From the NCBI GenBank assembly GCA_903837305.1, contig CAILUB010000305.1, positions 1 through 8,696 on the forward strand: DNA of 8,696 nucleotides. The letters are read 5' to 3'. This document shows positions 1 through 6,668 of the stretch, piece by piece (the first letter of the stretch is position 1; each line of letters opens with the position of its first letter). This DNA comes from an uncultured Cytophagaceae bacterium (GTDB taxonomy: Bacteria; Bacteroidota; Bacteroidia; Cytophagales; Spirosomataceae). Under the pieces are notes generated by a model. The model was not told the DNA's origin, searched no databases, and saw only the letters and a program-made list of their open reading frames with translations. The translations under genes and the position numbers were made by a program.

Positions 1-54
1 CATATGTTCGACTGCTTTTCGTTGAGGCTCGTTCAGGCCAGCTAGGTAATCCAT
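1..54 (-). CDS. UvrD/PcrA-type SF1 DNA helicase, N-terminal fragment (runs off the left edge)
   Basis: Reading the minus strand from the ATG at 54-52 gives MDYLAGLNEPQRKAVEHM, 18 codons open to the window edge. This is the characteristic amino terminus of UvrD/PcrA/Rep superfamily 1 ATP-dependent 3'-5' DNA helicases: the LNxxQxxAV segment is the Q motif that contacts adenine just before the Walker A loop, which would lie outside the window. Such helicases remove the incised oligonucleotide and UvrC after UvrB-dependent excision repair and clear protein-DNA roadblocks. The gene follows the HGSNAT-like gene on the same strand after a 65-bp gap that carries its own promoter-like -7 element, so it is probably transcribed independently at least in part. 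Only the amino terminus is visible, so UvrD, PcrA and Rep cannot be told apart. The family call is quite secure; the exact member is not. Confidence 0.82.
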   Translation of the reverse strand, partial: MDYLAGLNEPQRKAVEHM

Positions 55-61
55 CTGTTTT

Positions 62-102
62 GGGCTAATCAATTAGGGTTTCAAAAATACGAAATTTAGC
101 CC
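62..102. repeat. 7-bp inverted repeat flanking the helicase -7 element
   Basis: GGGCTAA at 62-68 is the exact reverse complement of TTAGCCC at 96-102, with 27 bp between. A second, shorter pairing (CTAA at 65-68 with TTAG at 73-76) shares the left arm. The arms bracket the TATTTTTG element on the minus strand, as an operator would. No T-run follows on the minus strand, so it is a poor terminator for the gene ending at 120. It could also be chance in AT-rich sequence. Confidence 0.3.
82..89 (-). promoter_or_regulatory. Bacteroidota -7 promoter element for the UvrD/PcrA-type helicase
   Basis: The minus strand reads TATTTTTG here, a full match to the Bacteroidota -7 consensus TAnnTTTG. It lies 27 bp before the helicase ATG, which would leave a leader of roughly 20 nt. 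I see no good TTG at the usual 19-21 bp upstream, so the -33 part is weak or absent. The element also sits between the arms of an inverted repeat (62-68 and 96-102). Confidence 0.45.
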
Positions 103-119
103 GGATTTGCCCTATGAAA

Positions 120-1397
120 TTAGACTTTGTAATATCTTTTTCGGGCGTCAAAGAAGTACAAAATCACCACCCAAATCAGCACATAAATCAGCGCTCCAGC
201 CAGTGAAGCGTTCATCTTATCTGCAAAAAATGGTTCGATCCCGTGTGAATAAATCCAAGATGTTAGGCCTTCCTCGCCTATTTTAATCATTCCCAAAACC
301 CGCGGAATGATTCCCGAGAAGAAAAACACGAGCATGGGGTTCATCCCGAAAATCAAAACGGGTTTCCAATAGCGCTCCGCGATAATCGCCGAATGAACAG
401 TCGCCTGCAAACCCGCCAACAACAACAAATCCCAGCCAGCCGCTATGAGCACATAAGAACTCGTCCACAAAGCCTTGTTGATCGGAAAATACCAACCCCA
501 GACCGTGCCAGCCACCTGCGCAATCGCCCCTGCGGCAAACAAAATAGACGCCTTCGGACTAACCCCCTCCGGACTCCCTCCCTCCGGACTCCCTCCCTCC
601 GGACTAACCCCCTTCGGACTCCCTTGCAAATACCTCCCCGCAAACAAACCCGCTAGCCCTGTCGCCACTGCTGGCAGCGTACTGAGGATTCCCTCCGGAT
701 CCCAGGTTTTCGAAGTCGCCCACAAATGACCCTCCAACAAGTAATTATCAAGCCAAGCTGCTAAGTTTTTATTCACCTCCAAATTCGCCGCACCGATACC
801 TGGCACCTCAACGAAATACATCAAGGCCCAATAACCGATGAGACTAGCCAAAAATACTCCGACCTGAATGCGCAATGAAGTGTATGCGTGCAATAAACTG
901 ACTAGCAAATACACCACCGCGATCCGTTGCAAGACCCCCGGAATACGCACGTGTTCGAAATCGGTCAAACCGGAAAAACACAAACCGATCAGCAGCAAAA
1001 AAGCACCCACGGCCACCCAAAACTGCCTCCGTAGCGGATAATCACCAAGAAAAGCTACAGTTGCTAAGGCCATGGCGAGCAAACGTAAAACGAGAGTATA
1101 TTCTCCGGCATGAATTTTGGAGAAAAAACTTAGCGTCAATCCCAATAAAAAAATCCGCAAGGCGCGCTTGCAACTCTTCAAAAATTGATCATCCGAAGGC
1201 TTCGACAAAACCGTCGAAATCCCCACGATAAACAGAAAGGACGGAAACACGAGATCCGTCAGCGTATAACCGTGCCATTCCGCGTGTTCTAAAGGTGCAT
1301 AAATGTGGCCCCAGTCCCCGGGATTGTTCACGATCGTCATCAAGATGACCGTGAGTCCGCGGAAAATGTCAATCGATAAAAGTCGTTTGTTCTCCAT
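120..1397 (-). CDS. HGSNAT-like (DUF5009 / heparan-alpha-glucosaminide N-acetyltransferase family) integral membrane acyltransferase
   Basis: A 425-residue multi-pass membrane protein. The start is placed at the ATG at 1397-1395 because the conserved family opening MENKRLLSIDIFRGLT begins there; the frame is open 43 codons further upstream, but only through the end of the preceding gene. Residues 38-60 (HAEWHG, then TLTDLVFPSFLFIVG) match the signature of heparan-alpha-glucosaminide N-acetyltransferase relatives; His38 lies where the active-site His of the human enzyme is reported. Other family segments are RIPGVLQRIA (151-160), WDPEGILSTLPA (232-243) and FGMNPMLVFF (350-359). About ten hydrophobic segments are visible. 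Family members move acetyl groups across a membrane onto sugars; the bacterial substrate is unknown. Residues 259-282 are an unusual run of SPEG/SPKG repeats in the loop after WDPEG. One base separates the start from the stop of the DUF1684 gene, so translation is probably coupled. Confidence 0.85.
   Translation of the reverse strand: MENKRLLSIDIFRGLTVILMTIVNNPGDWGHIYAPLEHAEWHGYTLTDLVFPSFLFIVGISTVLSKPSDDQFLKSCKRALRIFLLGLTLSFFSKIHAGEYTLVLRLLAMALATVAFLGDYPLRRQFWVAVGAFLLLIGLCFSGLTDFEHVRIPGVLQRIAVVYLLVSLLHAYTSLRIQVGVFLASLIGYWALMYFVEVPGIGAANLEVNKNLAAWLDNYLLEGHLWATSKTWDPEGILSTLPAVATGLAGLFAGRYLQGSPKGVSPEGGSPEGGSPEGVSPKASILFAAGAIAQVAGTVWGWYFPINKALWTSSYVLIAAGWDLLLLAGLQATVHSAIIAERYWKPVLIFGMNPMLVFFFSGIIPRVLGMIKIGEEGLTSWIYSHGIEPFFADKMNASLAGALIYVLIWVVILYFFDARKRYYKV
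551..625. repeat. Five tandem 15-bp units inside the acyltransferase gene, encoding a pentapeptide repeat
   Basis: Five direct 15-bp units abut exactly: 551-565, 566-580, 581-595, 596-610 and 611-625. Plus-strand units read CCTCCGGACTCCCTC (two identical copies, 566-595) with variants CCTTCGGACTAACCC, CCTCCGGACTAACCC and CCTTCGGACTCCCTT. They vary at only a few positions: the fourth base (T or C) and the last five bases. Fifteen bp keeps frame, and on the minus strand the array encodes (G/V)SP(E/K)G five times (residues about 259-282). Three units carry the palindrome TCCGGA. The array is GC-richer than the surrounding gene. A related CCCTCCGGATCC at 692-703 encodes the conserved DPEG nearby. 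Confidence 0.9.
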
Positions 1398-1398
1398 G

Positions 1399-2211
1399 TT
1401 AGTGATGCCCTGCATTTTTCTCGCCAGCCGGAATGGCCACAGGCAATTTGTTCTCTTTCGTAGGTAGCGGACACGTCGCGAAAGGGGTAAAGGCACAAGG
1501 AGGATTATAAGCTTTATTAAAATCAAGGGTTACTGTCCCATCCGGATTGAATCCTTTCGTATCTAAAAAACGGCCTGCACCGTAGGTCGTTATTTTATTC
1601 GTAGCATCGCCAAAAACGACAAAGAAATCCTCCTTCGTCTCGCCCGGCCCCGCCTCTAAGCGATAGGTCTTCCCATCCACTTGAAACTCCAATAAACCCG
1701 GAGAATCCTCTTGGTACGAACGACACGTGATGTCAATGATGGTTACTTTTTTGCCGACGGTGGGAATGAATTTGGCCTTGATTTTCCATTTCGAATCTGC
1801 CGGGAAGTGGTCAATTCCGTGAAAGGCTTTCAGGTATTCCCCCTCTAAATCGCGGAGACGAATGGCGTATTTATCGCCTCGTTTGATGATAAACCAGCGT
1901 AGGGATTGGTGGCTAACAACCGTGGCTTTACCCTCTGTGGTGAAGACGACTTGATTATGATAAAGTACTTGATTATTTTGTAGAATGACTTTGCCTAAAG
2001 AGGCCTCCGCGCGAGGGAAAACAAAATCATTCGATTCCGCTCCACCTATGGTGTTTTCCCCCTCTTTCAGCCAAAACAAGCCGGCTAAATTAAGCCATCC
2101 GTTTTCGGATTTGAGACTAGCTTCTCTTTTGGCATAAAAATCAGTGTAATCCTCCTGAGAACGCGCTGTGAACACTAACAGAGTGAAGATCAAAATTAAG
2201 GACTTTTTCAT
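1399..2211 (-). CDS. Secreted DUF1684 family protein
   Basis: A 270-residue protein of the DUF1684 family, whose biochemical function is unknown. The start is the ATG at 2211-2209 because it opens a clear Sec signal peptide (MKKSLILIFTLLVFTARSQ, basic start, hydrophobic core, cleavage near residues 17-19); the 20 upstream in-frame codons lack that logic. Family landmarks are WLNLAGLFWLKEGENTIGG (39-57), RSYQEDSPGLLEFQVDG (164-180), GAGRFLD (211-217) and the signature near the carboxy terminus, DFNKAYNPPCAFTPFATCPL (230-249), followed by LPVAIPAGE (256-264). The two Cys of that signature are intact. The product should be periplasmic or surface-exposed. It is first in a two-gene unit: its TAA is one base before the ATG of the membrane acyltransferase. 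That coupling suggests related roles, but no reaction can be assigned. Confidence 0.88.
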   Translation of the reverse strand: MKKSLILIFTLLVFTARSQEDYTDFYAKREASLKSENGWLNLAGLFWLKEGENTIGGAESNDFVFPRAEASLGKVILQNNQVLYHNQVVFTTEGKATVVSHQSLRWFIIKRGDKYAIRLRDLEGEYLKAFHGIDHFPADSKWKIKAKFIPTVGKKVTIIDITCRSYQEDSPGLLEFQVDGKTYRLEAGPGETKEDFFVVFGDATNKITTYGAGRFLDTKGFNPDGTVTLDFNKAYNPPCAFTPFATCPLPTKENKLPVAIPAGEKNAGHH

Positions 2212-2259
2212 AGAAGGATATTTGCCTAAAAATACTAAATTACCCTTGAAATTTAACCC
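2212..2259. promoter_or_regulatory. 48-bp divergent promoter region between the DUF1684 gene and pxpB
   Basis: The whole gap between two divergent start codons must hold promoters for both directions. On the plus strand GATATTTG (2217-2224) matches TAnnTTTG at all but the first base and would leave a leader of about 30 nt before pxpB. On the minus strand TATTTTTA (2227-2234) matches all but the last base and would serve the DUF1684 gene. The two candidates are only two bases apart, so polymerases could not occupy both at once. Neither has a clear TTG -33 partner. Confidence 0.35.
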
Positions 2260-2889
2260 ATGAATCCGCAAATCTACGAACTAGGCGACAGCGCACTAAC
2301 GATTGAATTCGGTAACGAAATCAATGATAGCGTACACGAGGAGGTCATGAGGCGGTTTTATCAGTTTCAGTCCTTTCCTTTGCCAGGAACCTTGGATTTA
2401 ATTCCGGCCTATGCCAGTTTGACCATTGTATTTGATTTAGGGGTGGTGGCGAGCAGGTTTCAAGGTTTGGCAGGAATGAAAAGCCTAATAGAAACAAAAT
2501 TAGCTGAATCCTTTTCAGCCGTGATTCCAGAGGGCCGTTTACATGAAATTCCCTGTTTATATGAAGGTCCAGATTTAGTAGCAGTCGCAAAAAGCTGTGG
2601 GCTCAGCGAAACGGAAGTCATTCAAATTCACAGCGAAAAAATATACCATGTTTATTTCCTAGGCTTCCTTCCAGGTTTCGCCTACATGGGTTTAACAGAC
2701 GAGCGAATCACGGTATCCCGCAAGGAAAAACCGATGACGATACAAGCCGGAGACATCGGTTTAGCCGGAAATCAAACCGGCATTTACCCCAGCACTTCAC
2801 CGGGTGGCTGGCAAATCATTGGGCGGACGAATAGCATACCTCATTTCAGAGCAGGCGACCGCGTACGATTTATCCCCGTAACCACATGA
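2260..2889 (+). CDS. pxpB: 5-oxoprolinase subunit PxpB (KipI / allophanate hydrolase subunit 1 family)
   Basis: A 209-residue cytoplasmic protein of normal length for PxpB. In bacteria PxpA, PxpB and PxpC together cleave 5-oxoproline (pyroglutamate) to glutamate with ATP hydrolysis, disposing of a damage product of glutamine and glutamate. Family landmarks are LGDSALTIEFGNEI near the amino terminus (8-21), the ASLTIVFD strand (52-59), FLGFLPGFAYMG (133-144), and AGDIGLAGNQTGIYP (163-177) running into SPGGWQIIGRT (180-190). The start ATG at 2260 lies directly before the conserved segment and after the short divergent gap. Its TGA overlaps the pxpC start as ATGA, so the pair is translationally coupled. 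An older alternative name is KipI, an inhibitor of the sporulation kinase KinA in Bacillus; that role does not apply to this type of organism. No pxpA is visible in the window. Confidence 0.93.
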   Translation: MNPQIYELGDSALTIEFGNEINDSVHEEVMRRFYQFQSFPLPGTLDLIPAYASLTIVFDLGVVASRFQGLAGMKSLIETKLAESFSAVIPEGRLHEIPCLYEGPDLVAVAKSCGLSETEVIQIHSEKIYHVYFLGFLPGFAYMGLTDERITVSRKEKPMTIQAGDIGLAGNQTGIYPSTSPGGWQIIGRTNSIPHFRAGDRVRFIPVTT

Positions 2890-3749
2890 AGCTGATCAAA
2901 AAAGGTTTATTGGATACCTGGCTAAGCTTGCCAATCTATGGTTTGCAGCACGAAGGAATACCTCCTGGAGGAGCTATGGATACCTTTTCCTTACAGATCG
3001 CGAACGCACTCGTGGGAAACGATCTATACGACAAGGCGCTCGAGATGCACTTCCCTTCTGGCATTTACCAGTTCGAGACGAGCACTTTGCTAGCGATTTG
3101 TGGGGCAGATTTTACCGCCTGTATTGATCATGTGGAAGTTCCGATGAATCAACCCATCAAAGTGCCGCCGGGAGCCATTTTGAGTTGTAAAAAGCCGGTT
3201 TCAGGCCAAAGAACTTACATCGCCATCAGGCCTTTAACAGACGAACAGGTTTCCCGCGTGAAGATCTTGCCTTGGTCGATGAACCCAGAAAACGTGTTCA
3301 CGGATGAGCCGATTCGGATTCTGTGCGGGCGCGAATGGGACCAGATTAAGGCTTGCTCGCAGCAGTTATTTTTAAGTAAAGCGTTTTCGATTTCGCCCAC
3401 CTCGAACCGAATGGGCTATCAATTAATACAGGAACCACTGAAAACGCTTTCCGCTTCGACAATGTTATCCACTGCTGTAACGGCCGGCACCATTCAGTTA
3501 TTGCCTTCTGGCCAGCTTGTTGTATTAATGGCGGGACATCAAACAACGGGAGGATACCCACGTTTTGCGCATGTGATTTCGGCGGATTTACCACGTCTTG
3601 CCCAAAAAGGCCCTGGCGATAGCCTCCGCTTCACGTTAACCGATCCTACCACAGCAGAATACGAGTGGATTCTCGAACAGAATTATTTACAACAGGTCAG
3701 AAATGTGTGTGCGCTGAAATTAAGCCAACATCGATTCGATCACCACTAA
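2886..3749 (+). CDS. pxpC: 5-oxoprolinase subunit PxpC (KipA / allophanate hydrolase subunit 2 family), divergent
   Basis: A 287-residue partner of PxpB, started by the ATG overlapping the pxpB stop. Recognisable segments are GIPPGGAMD (24-32), ANALVGN (39-45), CGADF (72-76), GQRTYIAI (107-114), SNRMGYQLI (173-181) and, most telling, HQTTGGYPRFAHVISADLPR (218-237) followed by LAQKGPGD (238-245). It is shorter than the roughly 310 residues common in the family. Two segments look altered: the QDxGR motif expected near residues 12-17 reads WLSLPI, and after YIAI the usual GSRST...GG..GR.L..GD stretch is missing, so only about 28 residues separate YIAI from IRILCGREWD. The frame is intact, so it is not an obvious pseudogene. 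The last 30 bp overlap the end of uvrB on the other strand. Family membership is firm; full catalytic competence is less certain. Confidence 0.88.
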   Translation: MKLIKKGLLDTWLSLPIYGLQHEGIPPGGAMDTFSLQIANALVGNDLYDKALEMHFPSGIYQFETSTLLAICGADFTACIDHVEVPMNQPIKVPPGAILSCKKPVSGQRTYIAIRPLTDEQVSRVKILPWSMNPENVFTDEPIRILCGREWDQIKACSQQLFLSKAFSISPTSNRMGYQLIQEPLKTLSASTMLSTAVTAGTIQLLPSGQLVVLMAGHQTTGGYPRFAHVISADLPRLAQKGPGDSLRFTLTDPTTAEYEWILEQNYLQQVRNVCALKLSQHRFDHH

Positions 3750-5738
3750 TTCATCACGTAGACGTGCCGCTAATGGGAAATCGAGGTCGCGAGCGGCTTT
3801 CTCCATCTCTTTTCGAATGGTTTCGGATTGCTTTTTGAGCTCCGCCGGCTTCATGTAAGCTAACAGTGGATCTGCCGCGACAGGTGCTTGATCTGGATGA
3901 ATCGTATAATTTTTCGTCGGCTTGGCCATTCGGTCCGCGATGGAAGTTTGCTCCATAATCTCGTCATGTGAACGCCAAATAGTGGTAGGCGTAATGCCAT
4001 GTTTTTCGTTATAGGCCGTTTGGATGGCACGGCGGCGATTCGTTTCCGAGATTGCAAGTTCCATCGAACCCGTCATCTTGTCACCGTACATCAATACCTT
4101 CCCGTTTTCGTTTCGAGCAGCACGGCCAATCGTCTGAATCAGTGATCGAATGTCACGCAAGAATCCTTCTTTGTCCGCATCCATAATCGCAACCAAGGAA
4201 ACTTCCGGTAAGTCCAAACCTTCTCGTAGCAAGTTTACCCCGACTAATACATCGATGACGCCCAGGCGTAAATTGCGGAGAATTTCGACGCGTTCGAGGG
4301 TTTTCACCTCGGAGTGAATGTACTGGCATTTTATGCCCACACGGTCGAGGTATTTCGACAGCTCTTCGGCCATCCGTTTCGTCAGCGTGGTAATTAATAC
4401 GCGTTCGTTTTTCTTGATGCGATCGTAGACCTCTTCCAGTAAATTATCGATTTGGTTTTTCGTAGGACGTACTTCGATTAGAGGGTCTAAAAGTCCAGTA
4501 GGGCGAATAATCTGCTCGACCACGACGCCTTCGGAGCGGCGTAATTCATAGTCGGATGGGGTGGCGGAGACGAAGATGGTTTGTCCGATGAGATCTTCGA
4601 ATTCGTCAAATTTTAGCGGGCGGTTGTCCATCGCCGAAGGCAAACGGAAACCGTATTCCACCAAGGATTCTTTGCGGGAGCGGTCGCCGCCGTACATCGC
4701 ACGGATTTGGGGCATGGTGGCGTGGCTTTCGTCCACCACCATGAGGAAGTCGTCTGGGAAAAAGTCTAATAAACAGAAGGGACGCTGGCCGGATTTTCTT
4801 TGGTCAAAATACCGAGAATAATTCTCGATCCCCGAGCAATAACCTAGCTCGCGCATCATCTCCAAGTCAAACTCCGTTCGCTGCTTAATGCGTTCCGCTT
4901 CTGTCAGGCGGCCTTCCCTGCCGAAATACGAGATTTGATTGACTAAATCTTCTTGAATATGGGAGATGGCGTTGTTCAGGGTTTCACGTCCCGTCACGAA
5001 CAAGTTCGCGGGGAAGACAGCCACCATCGTCTCCGATGAGATCTTCTTTCCCGTCCATGGATCGATGCGGTGAATCTCCTCAATCTCATCGCCAAAAAAC
5101 ACGAAGCGATACCCGAAATCCGCATAGGCTAAGAAAATATCCACCGTGTCACCTTTCACCCGAAAAGTTCCGCGCAAGAATTCGCCCTCCGTCCGTGCAT
5201 AGAGAATCTCCACTAAGCGGAATAAAAACTGGTTACGAGAGATCGTGTCTCCCACGGCGACGCGCATGATGGAATTTCGGTATTCGTCCGGATTCCCCAT
5301 ACCGTAAATACAGGAAACGGAGGCAATCACAATAATGTCGCGGCGGCCAGACATCAAAGACGAGGTCGTCGCTAAACGCAATTTTTCAATCTCCTGGTTA
5401 ATCGAGAGATCTTTTTCTATATAGGTTCCCGTGGAGGCGATGAAGGCCTCGGGCTGGTAATAATCGTAATAGGAGATGAAATATTCGACCGCATTTTCTG
5501 GGAAAAAGGATTTGAATTCCCCGTATAATTGGGCGGCGAGTGTTTTGTTATGGCTCAAAATTAGGGTTGGGCGATTTACCTGTTGAATCACATTCGCGAT
5601 AGTGAAGGTCTTTCCAGAACCGGTTACACCTAGTAAAGTTTGGGCAGCTTCTTCCTTGTTAACCCCTTCGACTAATTGCCGAATCGCCTCCGGCTGATCA
5701 CCGGTGGGTTTGTAAGAAGAAGTGAGTTTGAAATCCAT
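3720..5738 (-). CDS. uvrB: Excinuclease ABC subunit B (UvrB), nucleotide excision repair helicase
   Basis: A 672-residue full-length UvrB, the damage-verifying core of the UvrABC excinuclease: loaded by UvrA, it opens the DNA around a lesion, recruits UvrC for incision and is released by UvrD. The start is the ATG at 5738-5736, giving the family opening MDFKLTSSYKPTGDQPEAI; the upstream in-frame codons are not family-like. Visible parts are Walker A GVTGSGKT (37-44), the beta-hairpin YYDYYQPEAF (90-99) used to probe the lesion, Walker B DESH (336-339), SATP (391-394), LLREGLDLPEVSL (503-515), the motif VI stretch QTIGRAARN (535-543) and the carboxy-terminal UVR domain (about 635-670) that binds UvrC. 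Nothing essential is missing. TATATTTC on the minus strand (5742-5749) resembles a -7 element but would leave almost no leader. The 3' end runs 30 bp into pxpC. Confidence 0.98.
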   Translation of the reverse strand: MDFKLTSSYKPTGDQPEAIRQLVEGVNKEEAAQTLLGVTGSGKTFTIANVIQQVNRPTLILSHNKTLAAQLYGEFKSFFPENAVEYFISYYDYYQPEAFIASTGTYIEKDLSINQEIEKLRLATTSSLMSGRRDIIVIASVSCIYGMGNPDEYRNSIMRVAVGDTISRNQFLFRLVEILYARTEGEFLRGTFRVKGDTVDIFLAYADFGYRFVFFGDEIEEIHRIDPWTGKKISSETMVAVFPANLFVTGRETLNNAISHIQEDLVNQISYFGREGRLTEAERIKQRTEFDLEMMRELGYCSGIENYSRYFDQRKSGQRPFCLLDFFPDDFLMVVDESHATMPQIRAMYGGDRSRKESLVEYGFRLPSAMDNRPLKFDEFEDLIGQTIFVSATPSDYELRRSEGVVVEQIIRPTGLLDPLIEVRPTKNQIDNLLEEVYDRIKKNERVLITTLTKRMAEELSKYLDRVGIKCQYIHSEVKTLERVEILRNLRLGVIDVLVGVNLLREGLDLPEVSLVAIMDADKEGFLRDIRSLIQTIGRAARNENGKVLMYGDKMTGSMELAISETNRRRAIQTAYNEKHGITPTTIWRSHDEIMEQTSIADRMAKPTKNYTIHPDQAPVAADPLLAYMKPAELKKQSETIRKEMEKAARDLDFPLAARLRDELVVIESMLA

Positions 5739-5783
5739 CTCGAAATATACGAATAATGGAGAGGATAATTCGGGGAGAAATAC

Positions 5784-5791
5784 TATTTTTG
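5784..5791 (+). promoter_or_regulatory. Bacteroidota -7 promoter element for the GH16-mazG operon
   Basis: TATTTTTG matches TAnnTTTG at every fixed position and lies 18 bp before the GH16 ATG, predicting a very short leader of about 10-15 nt. No TTG is present 19-21 bp upstream. It sits in the 71-bp divergent gap between uvrB (start 5738, minus) and the GH16 gene (start 5810, plus). Confidence 0.45.
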
Positions 5792-5809
5792 GCAAAAATC
5801 AAACCTTAT

Positions 5810-6667
5810 ATGCTTCGTCTATCTATCCTGTTATTAAGTCTGTGCACATTATCATGCAAATCAGAAGAACCTGCTGTTGAACCAGCTACGGTTATTCAAA
5901 CCTTGCCGACCGTTCCAGTTAAGGAATATAGCTTCTCTGCTACCCCATTTTGGGCAGATGAATTCGAAAAAAATGGTCTCCCAGATCCTGCGAAATGGGG
6001 CTATGATGAAGGTGGTAGTGGTTGGGGAAATAATGAACTACAATATTATACGAAAGCAAACATCAAAAATGCGCACATCGAGGATGGAGTTTTAACCATC
6101 GAGGCCATCAAAGAAAAGCTAGATGATAAAAATTATACTTCTGCGCGTCTGGTGACTAAAGGGAAAAATGACTTTTTATACGGCCGTGTGGAGGCTAGAG
6201 CAAAAATTCCAGCTGGTCGAGGTAATTGGGCAGCTATTTGGATGCTCGCTAGTCAATCCGATTACGGAAAACAGTATTGGCCAGACAATGGCGAGATCGA
6301 TATTTTAGAACATGTGGGGTACGATCCAGGCATCATTCATGCCAGTGTTCACACCAAAGCCTATAACCACATGATTAACACTCAAAAGACGTCAAGGGCA
6401 ATTTTAGAAAAATGGGATACCGAATTTCATCTTTTCAGAATAGACTGGACGCCGGATTATATTCGATCCTACATCGATGGTAAACTATATTTTGAATTCC
6501 AAAATCCGAAAACCAACTGGGAACAATGGCCTTTTGACAAGAAACAACATATCTTAATGAACCTTGCCATCGGAGGAAACTGGGGAGGGCAAAAAGGCGT
6601 GGATGACACGATCTTCCCGAACAAATTCCAAATCGACTACATTCGCGTGTATGCCCTAAACCCCTAG
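5810..6667 (+). CDS. GH16 family laminarinase-like glycoside hydrolase, lipoprotein
   Basis: A 285-residue glycoside hydrolase family 16 protein, most like endo-1,3-beta-glucanases (laminarinases), which cut storage beta-glucans. The start at 5810 opens a lipoprotein signal (MLRLSILLLSLCTLSCKSEE) with the lipobox TLSC and acylated Cys16; the 18 in-frame codons upstream would spoil it. A linker (17-45) precedes one GH16 domain: FWADEF (47-52), GWGNNELQYYT (71-81), the active site GEIDILE (161-167) with nucleophile Glu162, Asp164 and acid/base Glu167, and IGGNWGGQKGVDDTIFP (254-270). The extra residue in EIDILE is the beta-bulge form seen in laminarinases and not in licheninases. Residue 17 is Lys with acidic residues close behind, compatible with outer-membrane or surface anchoring. 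The stop is one base before mazG. The sampled lines of this gene are mostly much AT-richer than mazG. No SusC/SusD genes are in view, so it is not in a visible polysaccharide utilisation locus. Confidence 0.92.
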   Translation: MLRLSILLLSLCTLSCKSEEPAVEPATVIQTLPTVPVKEYSFSATPFWADEFEKNGLPDPAKWGYDEGGSGWGNNELQYYTKANIKNAHIEDGVLTIEAIKEKLDDKNYTSARLVTKGKNDFLYGRVEARAKIPAGRGNWAAIWMLASQSDYGKQYWPDNGEIDILEHVGYDPGIIHASVHTKAYNHMINTQKTSRAILEKWDTEFHLFRIDWTPDYIRSYIDGKLYFEFQNPKTNWEQWPFDKKQHILMNLAIGGNWGGQKGVDDTIFPNKFQIDYIRVYALNP

Positions 6668-6668
6668 T

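Noticed and set aside
551..625. Possible CRISPR-like direct repeats
   Set aside because: The units are 15 bp and abut directly with no spacers, and they are read in frame as part of a membrane protein.
393..729. Open frames on both strands through the tandem repeat, with their own repetitive peptides
   Set aside because: They exist because the 15-bp array lacks stops in several frames. They have no recognisable domain and lie wholly inside the acyltransferase gene.
1398..1526. 43-codon upstream extension of the acyltransferase frame
   Set aside because: It runs antiparallel to no gene but through the 3' end of the DUF1684 gene in another frame, and the conserved protein begins at the ATG at 1397. 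The extension looks unlike the family.
5739..5795. 19-codon extension of UvrB, and the 18-codon extension of the GH16 frame from 5756
   Set aside because: UvrB homology begins at MDFKLTSSYKPTGDQPEAI, and the GH16 lipoprotein signal begins at 5810. The extensions would also make the two divergent genes overlap.
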